Of a stretch of DNA of 64,000 nt, positions 39,907 through 50,000 are shown in pieces; the stretch's first letter is position 1, and each line of letters begins with the position of its first letter. Position numbers and translations under genes: made by a program. Source of the stretch: an uncultured Winogradskyella sp. (GTDB lineage Bacteria > Bacteroidota > Bacteroidia > Flavobacteriales > Flavobacteriaceae); the NCBI RefSeq assembly GCF_947498005.1, contig NZ_CANMIW010000010.1, positions 1 to 64,000 on the forward strand, read 5' to 3'. The notes beneath the pieces are model-generated. The model had not been told where the DNA came from, did not search any database, and saw only the letters and a program-made list of their open reading frames with translations.

Positions 39907-40790
39907 TGACAAAGTTTATAGGAACTGGTGTAGCGTTAATTACACCTTTTAATGCGGATTTAAGTATCGATTTTGAAGCATTAGAGCGTCTTGTAGAATA
40001 CAATATTGCAAACGGAACTGATTATTTAGTAATAAGTGGAACAACAGGAGAAAGTGTTACCGTAACTGCAGAAGAAAAAAAGGAATTAATAGCTTTTATA
40101 GCTAAAGTAAATAATGGAAGATTGCCGCTTGTACTTGGAATTGGTGGTAATAATACAGCAACTGTAGTGGAAGAAATTAAAGCTACGGACTTTACTGAAA
40201 TTGACGGAATTTTGTCAGTTTCTCCATATTACAGTAAGCCAACACAAGAAGGTATTTATCAGCATTTTAAAGCAATTGCATTAGTTTCACCAAAACCTAT
40301 AATACTATATAATGTTCCTGGTAGAACATCTTCTAATATGTTGCCAGAGACAACATTGAGATTAGCTAAGGATTTTGAAAATATTGTAGCCGTAAAAGAA
40401 GCAGGTAATAATGTGCATCAATATTTAGAGCTTTTAAGGACTAAGCCAAAAGGTTTTTTAATACTTTCTGGTGATGACGACTTAGCTTTGGGTGTAGCAT
40501 TAGCAGGAGGTTCTGGTGTTATTTCTGTGATAGGACAAGCATTACCAAAGGAATTTTCTGAAATGATTCGTTTAGGTATTGCTCGCAAGGCGAAGGAAGC
40601 GTATGATATTCATTTTAAGCTTATGCCAATTGTAGGTTTAATATTTTCAGAGAACAATCCGGCTGGTATAAAAGCTGTTTTAGAAGCTCTTAATATTTCA
40701 AATTCAAATGTGCGATTGCCGCTAGTTGAAGCTACAGAAAACCTAAAAGATGCTATAAAAAACGAATTGAAAATATTAGGTAAAAGTTAA
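39906..40790 (+). CDS. dapA: 4-hydroxy-tetrahydrodipicolinate synthase
   Basis: It condenses pyruvate with aspartate semialdehyde in the lysine/diaminopimelate pathway. The 294 residues form a TIM barrel: GTGVALITPFN at the N-terminus, ISGTTGESVT (about 43-52), ILYNVPGRT with the proton-relay Tyr (near 134), and AVKEAGNN with the Schiff-base Lys near 163. dapF of the same pathway is in another part of the window (17247-18026). Confidence 0.97.
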   Translation: MTKFIGTGVALITPFNADLSIDFEALERLVEYNIANGTDYLVISGTTGESVTVTAEEKKELIAFIAKVNNGRLPLVLGIGGNNTATVVEEIKATDFTEIDGILSVSPYYSKPTQEGIYQHFKAIALVSPKPIILYNVPGRTSSNMLPETTLRLAKDFENIVAVKEAGNNVHQYLELLRTKPKGFLILSGDDDLALGVALAGGSGVISVIGQALPKEFSEMIRLGIARKAKEAYDIHFKLMPIVGLIFSENNPAGIKAVLEALNISNSNVRLPLVEATENLKDAIKNELKILGKS

Positions 40791-40873
40791 ACTTTATATA
40801 AATACCTAATTAGCCTAAAAACAACGTTTAAATTAGCCAATAATAATTGTTTTTAAATTCCGTTTATAATGTT

Positions 40874-40881
40874 TACTTTTG
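40874..40881 (+). promoter_or_regulatory. bamD promoter -7 box
   Basis: TACTTTTG, a full TAnnTTTG match, ends 17 bases before the ATG at 40899. A TTG lies 24 bases upstream. It overlaps the 5' extension of the open frame from 40869, so that earlier start is not used. Confidence 0.65.
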
Positions 40882-40898
40882 CAGTCTGTTTAAAATTT

Positions 40899-41699
40899 AT
40901 GAAGAGAGGACTTTACATATTACTTGTTACTTTAATATTAGTATCATGTAGTGATTTTCAGAAAACCCTAAAATCTGAAGATACTTCGGCCAAATTTGAT
41001 ATGGCTGAAGAACTTTATAATGACGGGAAGTGGGCAAAATCATTTAGATTACTAGATCAAATTCTTCAGAAGTATAGAGGAAAACCTCAGGCAGAGAAAT
41101 TAACATTTATGCATGCTATGTGTTTGTATAATATGAAAGAGTATTATAGGTCTAGTTATCATTTAGATAAGTTTACGGATATTTACCCGCAGAGTGAGAA
41201 GGCAGAACAAGCTTCATTTTTATCTGCTAAAGGTTATTATTACAATTCACCTATTTACTCTAAAGAACAAAAAGAGACTATAGAAGCGATTGAAAAATTA
41301 CAGTTGTTTGTAAATGCTAATCCTAATTCTCAATATTTAAGTGAAGCTAATACTTTGGTAAAAGAATTAGATTTTAAATTAGAGAAAAAGGCATTCGAAA
41401 TTGCAAAGCAATATGATTTAATTAAAGACTATAAAGCATCAATTAAATCATTCAATAACTTTTTATTAGAGTTCCCAGGAACGACATTAAGAAGTGAAGC
41501 TTTTTATTACAGATTAGATGCTGCTTATAATTTAGCCATTTTAAGTGTAGAGTATTTAAAGGAAGAACGACTCAATGAAGCAATTGACTATTATAATGCT
41601 TTAAAGAAAGCATACCCAAACTCAGAAAATATTGAGAATGCTACGGCATTGTACAACCAATTACAAGAAGAGTTGAATACATTAAAGACAAAAAGTTAA
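40899..41699 (+). CDS. bamD: Outer membrane assembly lipoprotein BamD
   Basis: BamD is the essential TPR lipoprotein of the BAM complex that inserts beta-barrels. About 266 residues from ATG 40899; starting there gives a clean lipoprotein signal ending LVSCSD (Cys near 16), whereas the frame's earlier start at 40869 would spoil it. TPR-like helices follow from AEELYNDGKWAKSFRLLDQ. The BamD pattern HLDKFTDIYPQSEKAEQASF is near residue 90. It starts a plus-strand run with rpoZ, coaBC and porD. Confidence 0.92.
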   Translation: MKRGLYILLVTLILVSCSDFQKTLKSEDTSAKFDMAEELYNDGKWAKSFRLLDQILQKYRGKPQAEKLTFMHAMCLYNMKEYYRSSYHLDKFTDIYPQSEKAEQASFLSAKGYYYNSPIYSKEQKETIEAIEKLQLFVNANPNSQYLSEANTLVKELDFKLEKKAFEIAKQYDLIKDYKASIKSFNNFLLEFPGTTLRSEAFYYRLDAAYNLAILSVEYLKEERLNEAIDYYNALKKAYPNSENIENATALYNQLQEELNTLKTKS

Positions 41700-41710
41700 A
41701 CTATTATATA

Positions 41711-42040
41711 ATGATGGATTTAAAAAAGACAGATGCACCAGTAAGTTCAGTAACTTACAACAGAAATGAAATAGATGCACCAACGGATAACATCTATGAA
41801 GCAATTTCAGTTATTGCAAAACGTGCAGAGCAAATCAATACTGACATAAGAAGAGAGTTAATTGATAAACTTGAAGAGTTTGCAACATATAACGATAGTC
41901 TTGAAGAAATTTTTGAAAACAAAGAGCAAATCGAAGTTTCTAAGTTTTACGAAAAATTACCAAAACCACACGCACTAGCTGTAAAAGAGTGGTTAGATGA
42001 TAAAATTTATCATAGAAATACTGAGGATCCTCAGTCTTAA
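41711..42040 (+). CDS. rpoZ: RNA polymerase subunit omega (Rpb6-like)
   Basis: A 109-residue small subunit that wraps the beta' C-terminus and aids polymerase assembly. It is of the Bacteroidetes Rpb6-like kind, with the core NIYEAISVIAKRAEQIN (about 27-43). It sits between bamD and coaBC, with 11 and 4 bases of spacing, the usual Flavobacteria order. Confidence 0.92.
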   Translation: MMDLKKTDAPVSSVTYNRNEIDAPTDNIYEAISVIAKRAEQINTDIRRELIDKLEEFATYNDSLEEIFENKEQIEVSKFYEKLPKPHALAVKEWLDDKIYHRNTEDPQS

Positions 42041-42044
42041 TTAA

Positions 42045-43256
42045 ATGTCTATTTTAAAAGACAAAAACATTTTATTAGGCATTACAGCTGGTATTGCCGC
42101 ATATAAATCTGCTAACTTAGTAAGATTATTTATAAAAGCAGGTGCTAACGTTAAAGTCGTTATGACACCTGCTTCTAAGGATTTTATAACACCACTTACA
42201 CTTTCTACTTTATCTAAAAACCCTGTTTACTCATCTTTTACAGAAGATGGAGATGACAGTCAGGTTTGGAATAATCATGTTGATTTAGGCCTTTGGGCTG
42301 ATCTATTAATAATTGCACCTGCAACGGCTAACACTATGGCTAAAATGGCAAATGGTGTATGCGATAACATATTATTAGCAACGTATCTTTCGGCTAAATG
42401 CCCAGTTTATTTTGCGCCAGCAATGGATTTAGATATGTATAAGCATGAAACTACAAAAGCTTCTTTTGAAAAACTGATTTCATTTGGTAATAAGCTCATT
42501 CCTGCAGGTACAGGTGAATTAGCAAGTGGATTAGTAGGTGAAGGTAGAATGGCAGAACCTGAAGATATTTTTAATTATATAGAGAAGGATATATTAGATC
42601 AACTACCACTTAAAGGTAAAAGGGTGTTAATTACTGCTGGTCCAACATATGAAGCGATAGATCCTGTGCGCTTTATTGGTAATCATTCAAGTGGCAAAAT
42701 GGGTTTTGCAATCGCAAATGCAGCGGCAGGTTTAGGAGCTGAGGTTATTTTGGTTACTGGACCAACACACCAAAAAACAGGAAATAATTTTGTGACTGTC
42801 AATCCCGTAACAAGTGCAGATGAAATGTACAATGAGGTTCATAAGCATTATAAAGAAACTGATATTGCAATTCTTTCTGCTGCAGTTGCCGATTATAGAC
42901 CAAAAAATGTGGCTAGTCAGAAAATAAAAAAGAAGGAATCTACGTTTACTATTGAGTTAGAAAAAACTAAAGATATTTTAAAATCACTTGGTGAGATTAA
43001 ATCACATCAATTTTTAGTGGGTTTTGCTTTAGAAACAAATAATGCTCTAGAACACGCAAAAGGGAAACTAAAATCTAAGAATTTAGATCTTATTGTTTTA
43101 AATTCCTTGCAAGATAAAGGTGCAGGTTTTGGAGTGTCAACAAATAAAGTTACATTTATTACATCTACTAATGAAATTATAGAAAACGACTTAAAGTCTA
43201 AAAGAGAAGTGGCTCAAGACTTAATGGAACTTATACTAAAACAAACTCATGCGTAA
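42045..43256 (+). CDS. coaBC: Bifunctional phosphopantothenoylcysteine decarboxylase/synthetase
   Basis: It makes 4'-phosphopantetheine for CoA in two steps. The 403 residues have the FMN-dependent CoaC domain at about 1-180: GITAGIAAYKSANLVR, the catalytic His in NNHVDLGLWAD, and the substrate loop APAMDLDMY. The CTP-dependent CoaB domain lies at about 185-400 with ITAGPTYEAIDPVRFIGNHS and AAVADYRP. The next CoA enzyme, CoaE, is also in the window (53653-54246). It overlaps porD by 8 bases. Confidence 0.97.
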   Translation: MSILKDKNILLGITAGIAAYKSANLVRLFIKAGANVKVVMTPASKDFITPLTLSTLSKNPVYSSFTEDGDDSQVWNNHVDLGLWADLLIIAPATANTMAKMANGVCDNILLATYLSAKCPVYFAPAMDLDMYKHETTKASFEKLISFGNKLIPAGTGELASGLVGEGRMAEPEDIFNYIEKDILDQLPLKGKRVLITAGPTYEAIDPVRFIGNHSSGKMGFAIANAAAGLGAEVILVTGPTHQKTGNNFVTVNPVTSADEMYNEVHKHYKETDIAILSAAVADYRPKNVASQKIKKKESTFTIELEKTKDILKSLGEIKSHQFLVGFALETNNALEHAKGKLKSKNLDLIVLNSLQDKGAGFGVSTNKVTFITSTNEIIENDLKSKREVAQDLMELILKQTHA

Positions 43257-44136
43257 ATTATTTCTTTTATTTGCTTTACTAGCTTCAAGTATTTCATTTT
43301 CACAAGAGCTTAATTGTACAGTTAATGTAATTGCTCAGCAAACAGGAAATGAAAATGATATTATTTTTAAAACTTTAGAAAAGCAGTTAACAGAATTCGT
43401 AAATAATACGAAGTGGACCAACAATTCTTTTGAGGCACACGAGCGTATTAACTGTGGTATGGTTATCAATGTAAGAGAAAATAATAATGACGCTTTTTCT
43501 GCATCGATACAAGTATCGTCATCGCGTCCAATTTTTAATTCTACTTACAGTTCGCCTATTTATAATTATAATGACAAAGATTTTAATTTTCAATATTTAG
43601 AATTTCAAAATTTAGTATTTAATGAAAGCCAGTTTGAATCTAATTTAGTTTCGGTTTTGGCATTTCACGTCTATATGATTTTAGGAATGGACGCAGATTC
43701 CTTTGAGTTAAATGGAGGGAGTGATTATTTTAAACAAGCACAGACAATTGCTAATTACTCACAGCAGCTTAGTGGTCAAGGATGGAAATTAGAAGACGGT
43801 TTACAGTCGCGTTTTGCATTAATTGACAATATTATGTCGCCTTCGTATAAAAGTATACGAACAGCGGTATACATGTATCATAGAGAAGGGTTAGATATTA
43901 TGAATGACAACCAGAAAGATGGAAAGACGAAGATCATTTCTGTTTTTGATGAGTTGAAAAAAGTACATAGCGTACGTCCAAATTCGTTTCTAATGCGCGT
44001 ATTTTTTGATGCCAAAGCAGATGAGATATTAGATATACTTAATGGAGGTCCTAAGGTAAATGTTGCTGATGCAAAAGATATTCTCAATAAAATAGCACCA
44101 ATGTATTCGCAAAAGTGGCGTAATATTAAATATTAG
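43249..44136 (+). CDS. porD: DUF4835 family protein, PorD-like T9SS component
   Basis: A 295-residue exported protein with a signal peptide ending in SFSQ. The body is the DUF4835 domain, with strands around CTVNVIAQQ, FQYLEFQNLVFNESQF and LSGQGWKLEDG. As I recall, Flavobacterial DUF4835 proteins are assigned to PorD, a type IX secretion component. That assignment fits a genome with three T9SS cargo proteins in this window. It starts 8 bases inside coaBC, in the usual Flavobacteria order. Confidence 0.82.
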   Translation: MRKLFLLFALLASSISFSQELNCTVNVIAQQTGNENDIIFKTLEKQLTEFVNNTKWTNNSFEAHERINCGMVINVRENNNDAFSASIQVSSSRPIFNSTYSSPIYNYNDKDFNFQYLEFQNLVFNESQFESNLVSVLAFHVYMILGMDADSFELNGGSDYFKQAQTIANYSQQLSGQGWKLEDGLQSRFALIDNIMSPSYKSIRTAVYMYHREGLDIMNDNQKDGKTKIISVFDELKKVHSVRPNSFLMRVFFDAKADEILDILNGGPKVNVADAKDILNKIAPMYSQKWRNIKY

Positions 44137-44264
44137 TGTTTTAAGGAAGTGTTTTAGCTTTTTAGAATTCCGAAATATTTTCAGAACATTAGACATTTTT
44201 CTTCTTCCGTTTCCAATTTTTAAGCCATAATCACTTAATTTCGTATTGTAAAAATTAATTAAGA

Positions 44265-45917
44265 TTGCTTACATCACTTTACATTAAAAATTACGCTCTT
44301 ATTGATGAGCTCAATGTATCCTTTAACAACGGACTAACTATTATAACTGGTGAAACAGGAGCAGGAAAATCTATCCTGTTAGGTGGTTTATCTTTAGTAT
44401 TGGGTAAGCGTGCAGATCTAAGTCAGGTTAAAAACGCAAAGGATAAATGTATTATCGAAGCCAATTTTGATCTTGCTAACTATAATTTAAAGTCTTTGTT
44501 CAATGATTTAGACTTAGACTATGATGTGCAAACCATAATAAGACGAGAAATACTGCCTTCTGGTAAATCTAGAGCATTTATTAATGACACACCAGTGAAT
44601 CTAGAGAGTTTAATTAGCTTAAGTAAACATCTTATAGATATACATTCGCAGCACCAAACACAGCAACTAACACAAGATGATTACCAATTTAAAGTTATTG
44701 ATGCTTTGGCTAAAAATCAGTCGCATTTAGATTCGTTTTCTAAAAGTTTAAATGTGTATAAGTCTCTTCAAAAGGCCTTAGAGAATTTAAAACTTTCTAA
44801 AGCTGAATTAATAAAGGAATACGATTACAATTTATTTTTGTCTAAAGAATTGAATGAAATCAATTTAGAAAACGTAAATCTTGAAGAGTTAGAAGCCCAA
44901 TATGAAGAATTAAATAATGTTGAAATAATAGGAGAGAAGATAAGTAGTTCAAAATCTATCTTAACTGCCGAATCCTTAGGTGTTTCAGATCAAATTATTT
45001 CAGTGAGACAAGAGCTCTCTAAAATTGAAAATTTCGGTAAATCTTACCAAGCTTTAAAAGAACGGATAATTAGTGTTGGTATAGAAATCGATGATATTTT
45101 AATAGAATTAGATAATTTAGAAGAAAATTTATCATCAGACCCTCAGGAATTAGAACGGATTAATCATCAACTTCAAATTATAAATAATTTATTTCAAAAG
45201 CATTCAGTTTCTACCATTGAGGAATTATTAGTTATTAAGATTAATTTAAAATCCAAAATTGATAATACTGAAAGTTTAGATGAAGCTATACTTCTTAAAG
45301 AAGAAGAAATCTTAAAAGCAAATAAGAAACTCAATCAATTAGCATTAACTATTACTAAGAATAGAAAAAAAGTTATTCCAATATTTGTTTCAAAATTAGA
45401 AACAATTTTAGCATTATTGGGTATGCCTAACGCTAAGTTTAAAGTTGAGTTAGAGTCTAGAGATACATATGTTTCAAACGGAAAAGATAATTTACAATTT
45501 CTGTTTATGGCAAATAAAGGATCTAGCTTTAATGAACTAAAAAAATCAGCATCAGGTGGTGAGCTTTCACGTATTATGCTCGCTATAAAATCGATACTAG
45601 CAGAATATATTCAATTACCTTCTATTATGTTTGATGAAATTGATACAGGTGTTTCTGGAGAAATTTCTAATAAAATGGGAGATATTATGAAGCAAATGAG
45701 TAGCCATATGCAAGTATTTGCCATAACGCATTTACCACAAATAGCGGCTAAAGGTGTTTCGCACTTTAAAGTTTTTAAAACGGATATTAAAGACATTACG
45801 CATACACAACTTAAAAAATTAAATGAAGAAGAGCGTATTGTTGAAATAGCACAAATGCTAGGAGGATTGAGTATTACAGATTCTGCGATGGCTCATGCCA
45901 AACAATTATTGAATTAA
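44265..45917 (+). CDS. recN: DNA repair protein RecN
   Basis: A 550-residue SMC-like ATPase for double-strand break repair. Walker A GETGAGKSI is near residue 30. A long coiled-coil middle (about 150-350) is followed by the ABC signature ASGGELSRIMLA and Walker B IMFDEIDTGVSG, then the switch VFAITHLPQIAA. The start codon is TTG at 44265, giving MLTSLYIKNYALI, the expected N-terminus; no in-frame ATG precedes the Walker motif. A TAnnTTCG box (TAATTTCG, 44236-44243) lies 21 bases upstream. Confidence 0.95.
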   Translation: MLTSLYIKNYALIDELNVSFNNGLTIITGETGAGKSILLGGLSLVLGKRADLSQVKNAKDKCIIEANFDLANYNLKSLFNDLDLDYDVQTIIRREILPSGKSRAFINDTPVNLESLISLSKHLIDIHSQHQTQQLTQDDYQFKVIDALAKNQSHLDSFSKSLNVYKSLQKALENLKLSKAELIKEYDYNLFLSKELNEINLENVNLEELEAQYEELNNVEIIGEKISSSKSILTAESLGVSDQIISVRQELSKIENFGKSYQALKERIISVGIEIDDILIELDNLEENLSSDPQELERINHQLQIINNLFQKHSVSTIEELLVIKINLKSKIDNTESLDEAILLKEEEILKANKKLNQLALTITKNRKKVIPIFVSKLETILALLGMPNAKFKVELESRDTYVSNGKDNLQFLFMANKGSSFNELKKSASGGELSRIMLAIKSILAEYIQLPSIMFDEIDTGVSGEISNKMGDIMKQMSSHMQVFAITHLPQIAAKGVSHFKVFKTDIKDITHTQLKKLNEEERIVEIAQMLGGLSITDSAMAHAKQLLN

Positions 45918-45961
45918 AAATTAATTATTTACCAATTTAAATAAACTAACAACAAAACATT

Positions 45962-46780
45962 ATGTCTTACAACTTACTAAAAGGAAAAAGGGGAATCATT
46001 TTTGGAGCATTAGACGAAAACTCTATAGCTTGGAAAACTGCGGTTAGAGTGCATGAGGAAGGCGGAACGTTTGTTCTTACAAATGCACCTGTTGCTATGA
46101 GAATGGGTCAAATAAATGAGCTTGCTGAAAAAACGGGTTCTCAAATAATACCAGCAGATGCAACTTCAGAAGAAGATTTGCAAAATCTAGTAGAACAATC
46201 AATGGAGATTTTAGGTGGTAAAATAGATTTTGTACTGCATTCTATTGGTATGTCTATTAATGTAAGAAAAGGCAAACACTACACAGATCAAAATTACGCA
46301 TGGACTCAAAAAGGGACAGATGTTTCCGCTATGTCATTTCACAAGGTCATGCAAACATTATACAAAGCAGATGCTATGAATGAATGGGGTAGTATTGTTG
46401 CTTTGACTTACATGGCTGCCCAACGTGTTTTTCCAGATTATAATGATATGGCAGATAATAAAGCGTACTTAGAAAGTATTGCACGTAGTTTTGGTTATTT
46501 CTTTGGTCGCGATAAGAAAGTGAGAGTAAATACTATTTCACAATCTCCAACACCAACAACAGCTGGTAGTGGTGTAAAAGGTTTTGATGGCTTTATTGCG
46601 TATGCAGAAAAAATGTCTCCGTTAGGTAATGCATCTGCTATGGATTGTGCTAATTATACGATCACATTGTTTAGTGATTTAACTAAACGTGTTACACTCC
46701 AAAATTTATATAATGATGGTGGGTTTAGTAATATGGGTGTAAGTGATAGTGTTATGGAAACCTTCGTAGATAATCAATAA
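45962..46780 (+). CDS. fabI: Enoyl-[acyl-carrier-protein] reductase (NADH), FabI type
   Basis: It performs the last reduction in each fatty acid elongation cycle. A 272-residue short-chain dehydrogenase fold: GKRGIIFGALDENSIAWK at the nucleotide site, then DYNDMADNK giving the catalytic Tyr-x6-Lys arrangement. The unusual Ile/Ala context around it is normal for the Bacteroidetes branch. It ends at a strong terminator. Confidence 0.96.
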   Translation: MSYNLLKGKRGIIFGALDENSIAWKTAVRVHEEGGTFVLTNAPVAMRMGQINELAEKTGSQIIPADATSEEDLQNLVEQSMEILGGKIDFVLHSIGMSINVRKGKHYTDQNYAWTQKGTDVSAMSFHKVMQTLYKADAMNEWGSIVALTYMAAQRVFPDYNDMADNKAYLESIARSFGYFFGRDKKVRVNTISQSPTPTTAGSGVKGFDGFIAYAEKMSPLGNASAMDCANYTITLFSDLTKRVTLQNLYNDGGFSNMGVSDSVMETFVDNQ

Positions 46781-46803
46781 GGATCACTCTTAAAGCATTG
46801 AAG

Positions 46804-46839
46804 ACCATAATACAAATTAGCGTATTATGGTTTTTTTTT
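46804..46839 (+). terminator. fabI terminator
   Basis: A 10-bp stem (46804-46813 with 46822-46831) with an 8-nt loop is followed by a run of T. It lies about 25 bases past the fabI stop. Confidence 0.9.
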
Positions 46840-46867
46840 GTTTTTGAATTTCGGTAAATTCAAAAAC
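46840..46867. repeat. 12-bp perfect inverted repeat
   Basis: GTTTTTGAATTT and AAATTCAAAAAC are exact complements around a CGGT loop, starting immediately after the fabI terminator T-run. It may be a second hairpin terminator, an RNA processing signal or an AT-rich operator for the surface-protein gene. Confidence 0.5.
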
Positions 46868-47020
46868 ATATCCGCTAAGAGGTTCACTAATGTAATTAAC
46901 AACATTGAAAGATGTCGCTGAACGTCCTTTTATACATTTCATCGATTTGAAAGTTAAACATCTTCTTCTTCTAAAGTTTTAACATATTTTTAGAGAATTA
47001 CTAACTATTAATCCATTTTT

Positions 47021-50000
47021 ATGAAAAAAAATTTACTACTAACAATTTTTGCATTTTGCTTTATCACGTTTGGCTTTTCCCAGGCTGATTGCGCGAATGC
47101 ATTAGTATTAACTCCAGGGACACCACAAGTAGGTGATACAACTGGACAAGCAGGAAGCTTCTCCGATTCTAATACTGCTCCAGAAGTTAACCCTTGTAGT
47201 ACCTTCTACAATGATCTTGAATATTGGTTTCAGTACACTGCTGTTGAGACAGGTGAAACTCTAGATATTACAATATCTGACCTTACCAATACTTACTATG
47301 GTGTATTTGTAATTGATAATTGTCCTGATTCATCACCAAGTTGTGTTGAATCTGCTACTAATGGTGGCTCTTCTGCTGATCTAGTATTAACTACACCTGC
47401 TTTAACAGCAGGAGTCGTTTATTACATTGTATTATCAGATTGGATTCAAGGACCAACGACATTTACTATGACTAGTGCTGTAACTCCTCCACCTACATGT
47501 TTAATTCCAACAGATTTAACTGCAACAGGTATAACTGATTCTTCAGCAGAATTAGCTTGGACAGAAGCTGGCACTGCATCAGTATGGAACATAGAAATAG
47601 TAGATGCCGGAACTGCGGCTACAGGAACAGCGACTGCGAGTGGCGTTGCTAATCCATATTCAGCTATGAGCTTAACAGATAATAGTGATTATGAATTTTA
47701 TGTACAAGCAGATTGTGGTATGACAGATGGCGTATCAGAGTGGGCTGGTCCATTTGCATTTTCAACAATATGTGCATCAATTGCTCCTGATTATTTGGCC
47801 GATATGTCTTTAAATACACCAGATTGTTGGGAAGAAGCAAATAGTGGTGATGCTGCAAGCGGACCTATGGATTTAGGTTCTGGTTTATGGTATGCATCGA
47901 ATCATAACGGAACACCAAGTAACGCTATTAATATTTGGTCGGATGTAAGAAGCGATTGGATAATATCTCCAGTTTTTGATTTATCTGCTGCTGCGCCTAG
48001 CGAACTTAATATATATGTTGCTTTAACTGAAGGCGGAACTAGTGGAGCTGATGCAGATTTAGGTTCTGATGATAATGTTGAATTATTAATGACTACAGAT
48101 GGAGGTGCAACTTGGACTTCAATGCAATCTTGGACACAAGGAAATGTGCCAACTGATGTAGGAGAAGAAATTACATATGATCTATCTGCAATTACAGGGA
48201 CTGTTCAATTCGCCTTTTTAGGTGATGAAGGAGATGTAAATGACACTGAAGACGTATATTTTCACGTAAGTAAATTTCAAGTAAGAGAGACTCCAGCATG
48301 TATAGAGCCTTCGGCTTTTATGGCTTCAGGTGAAACAGTAAACTCAGTAGATTTAGCATGGACTATGGGAGATTCTGAGACATTATGGGATATTGAATTG
48401 GTTGATGTTACTGCTGCAGCTTCTGTAACAGGGACACCAACGACATCAGGTATTACTACAAACCCTTATACTTTAATGGGGCTTGATGCTAGCAATGATT
48501 ACGAAGTATATTTAAGGGCAGACTGTGGTGCTGGTGGAACATCTGCATGGATAGGACCAGTTGCTTTTTCTACTCCTTGTGATGCAGTAGTAGCACCTTA
48601 CTCTCAAGATTTTGAAAATGCTGGTGATATTCCATCTTGTTGGACAAGTTCTTCTTCTACTACAAGAGAATGGGATTTTGCAACTTCTCCTACATTTGGA
48701 AATTCTTATGCTGATCATACCTCGGGTTCTGGTTATTTTGCTTTTGTTGATGCTTCAACGGCAACGACATCTACTGATGCGACTTTATTATCTCCAATGG
48801 TAGATATTTCAGGTCTTACAACTCCTGCATTATCATTCTATGCATATCATTTTGTTGCTGCTGGAACCAATTCAAATACGCTTACTGTTGAAGTTTGGGA
48901 TGGAGCAGCTTGGAATCAAGTCTACACAGATGCTGATGGAAATTTAGATGATTGGGAAGCGATTATCATTGACTTATCGTCTTTAACTATAACTGGTAAC
49001 GTTCAAGCTAGATTCATTGTTGATACTGAAACAAGTTCGAACTATGAAAATGATATCGCAATTGATGATGTATCATTTGATGAAGCACCGTCATGTTTTG
49101 ACCCTTCAACTTTAGCGGCTTCAAATATTACTGCAGATTCAGCAGATTTGAGTTGGGTTGAAACTGGTTCTGCCACAGCATGGAATATTGAAATAGTAGA
49201 TGTTACAGCAGGAGGTTCTGTTACTGGAACAGCAACAGCAACAGGCGTTGCAAATCCATATATGTTATCTGGTTTAACTGACGCTAATGATTACGAATTT
49301 TACGTTCAAGCGGATTGTGGTGCTAATGGAACATCTTCATGGGTTGGACCATTCTCATTTACAACAACTTGTGCTACGTTTACACCTGATTATACTGAAA
49401 GTTTTGATACGTTCGTACCAAACTGTTGGATAGAAGCTGGTTCTGGTGATCCAACAACTGGTCCTACTGAATTAGAGTCTGGTTTATGGAATCATACTGA
49501 TTTTTTAAATGCAGGTGGTGATGATAATTCAGCTAAAATTAATTTGTATACAACAAATAGAGAAGATTGGTTACTTTCTCCAACATTTGATTTATCTGGA
49601 GGAGGTTATGAATTAGTCTACTCAGTAGCTGTTACAGATTACAATAATTCTAATGTGCCAGAATTGGACGGAATGGGATCTGATGATGAAGTTCAGGTTT
49701 TAATCTCAACTGACTCTGGAGCTACATGGATTAATTTAGAAACATATAATCAATCTAACATACCTTCTGAAATTGGAGATATTGAAATTATTGATTTATC
49801 TGCGTACACAGGAATGGCTCAATTTGCTATTTGGGCAACTGATGGTACTGTTGATGATGCTGAAGATTATGATTTCTTTATAGATGAATTTAAAGTAAGA
49901 ACACCTCCATCTTGTCTAGAACCTACAAATTTAGTAGCAACTGTTACAGGTTTGGAAACTGCAGATATTGCTTGGACAGCTGGTGATAGTGAAACAGAAT

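Noticed and set aside
40869-40898. Longer N-terminus for BamD
   Set aside because: It includes the promoter -7 box and would spoil the lipoprotein signal.
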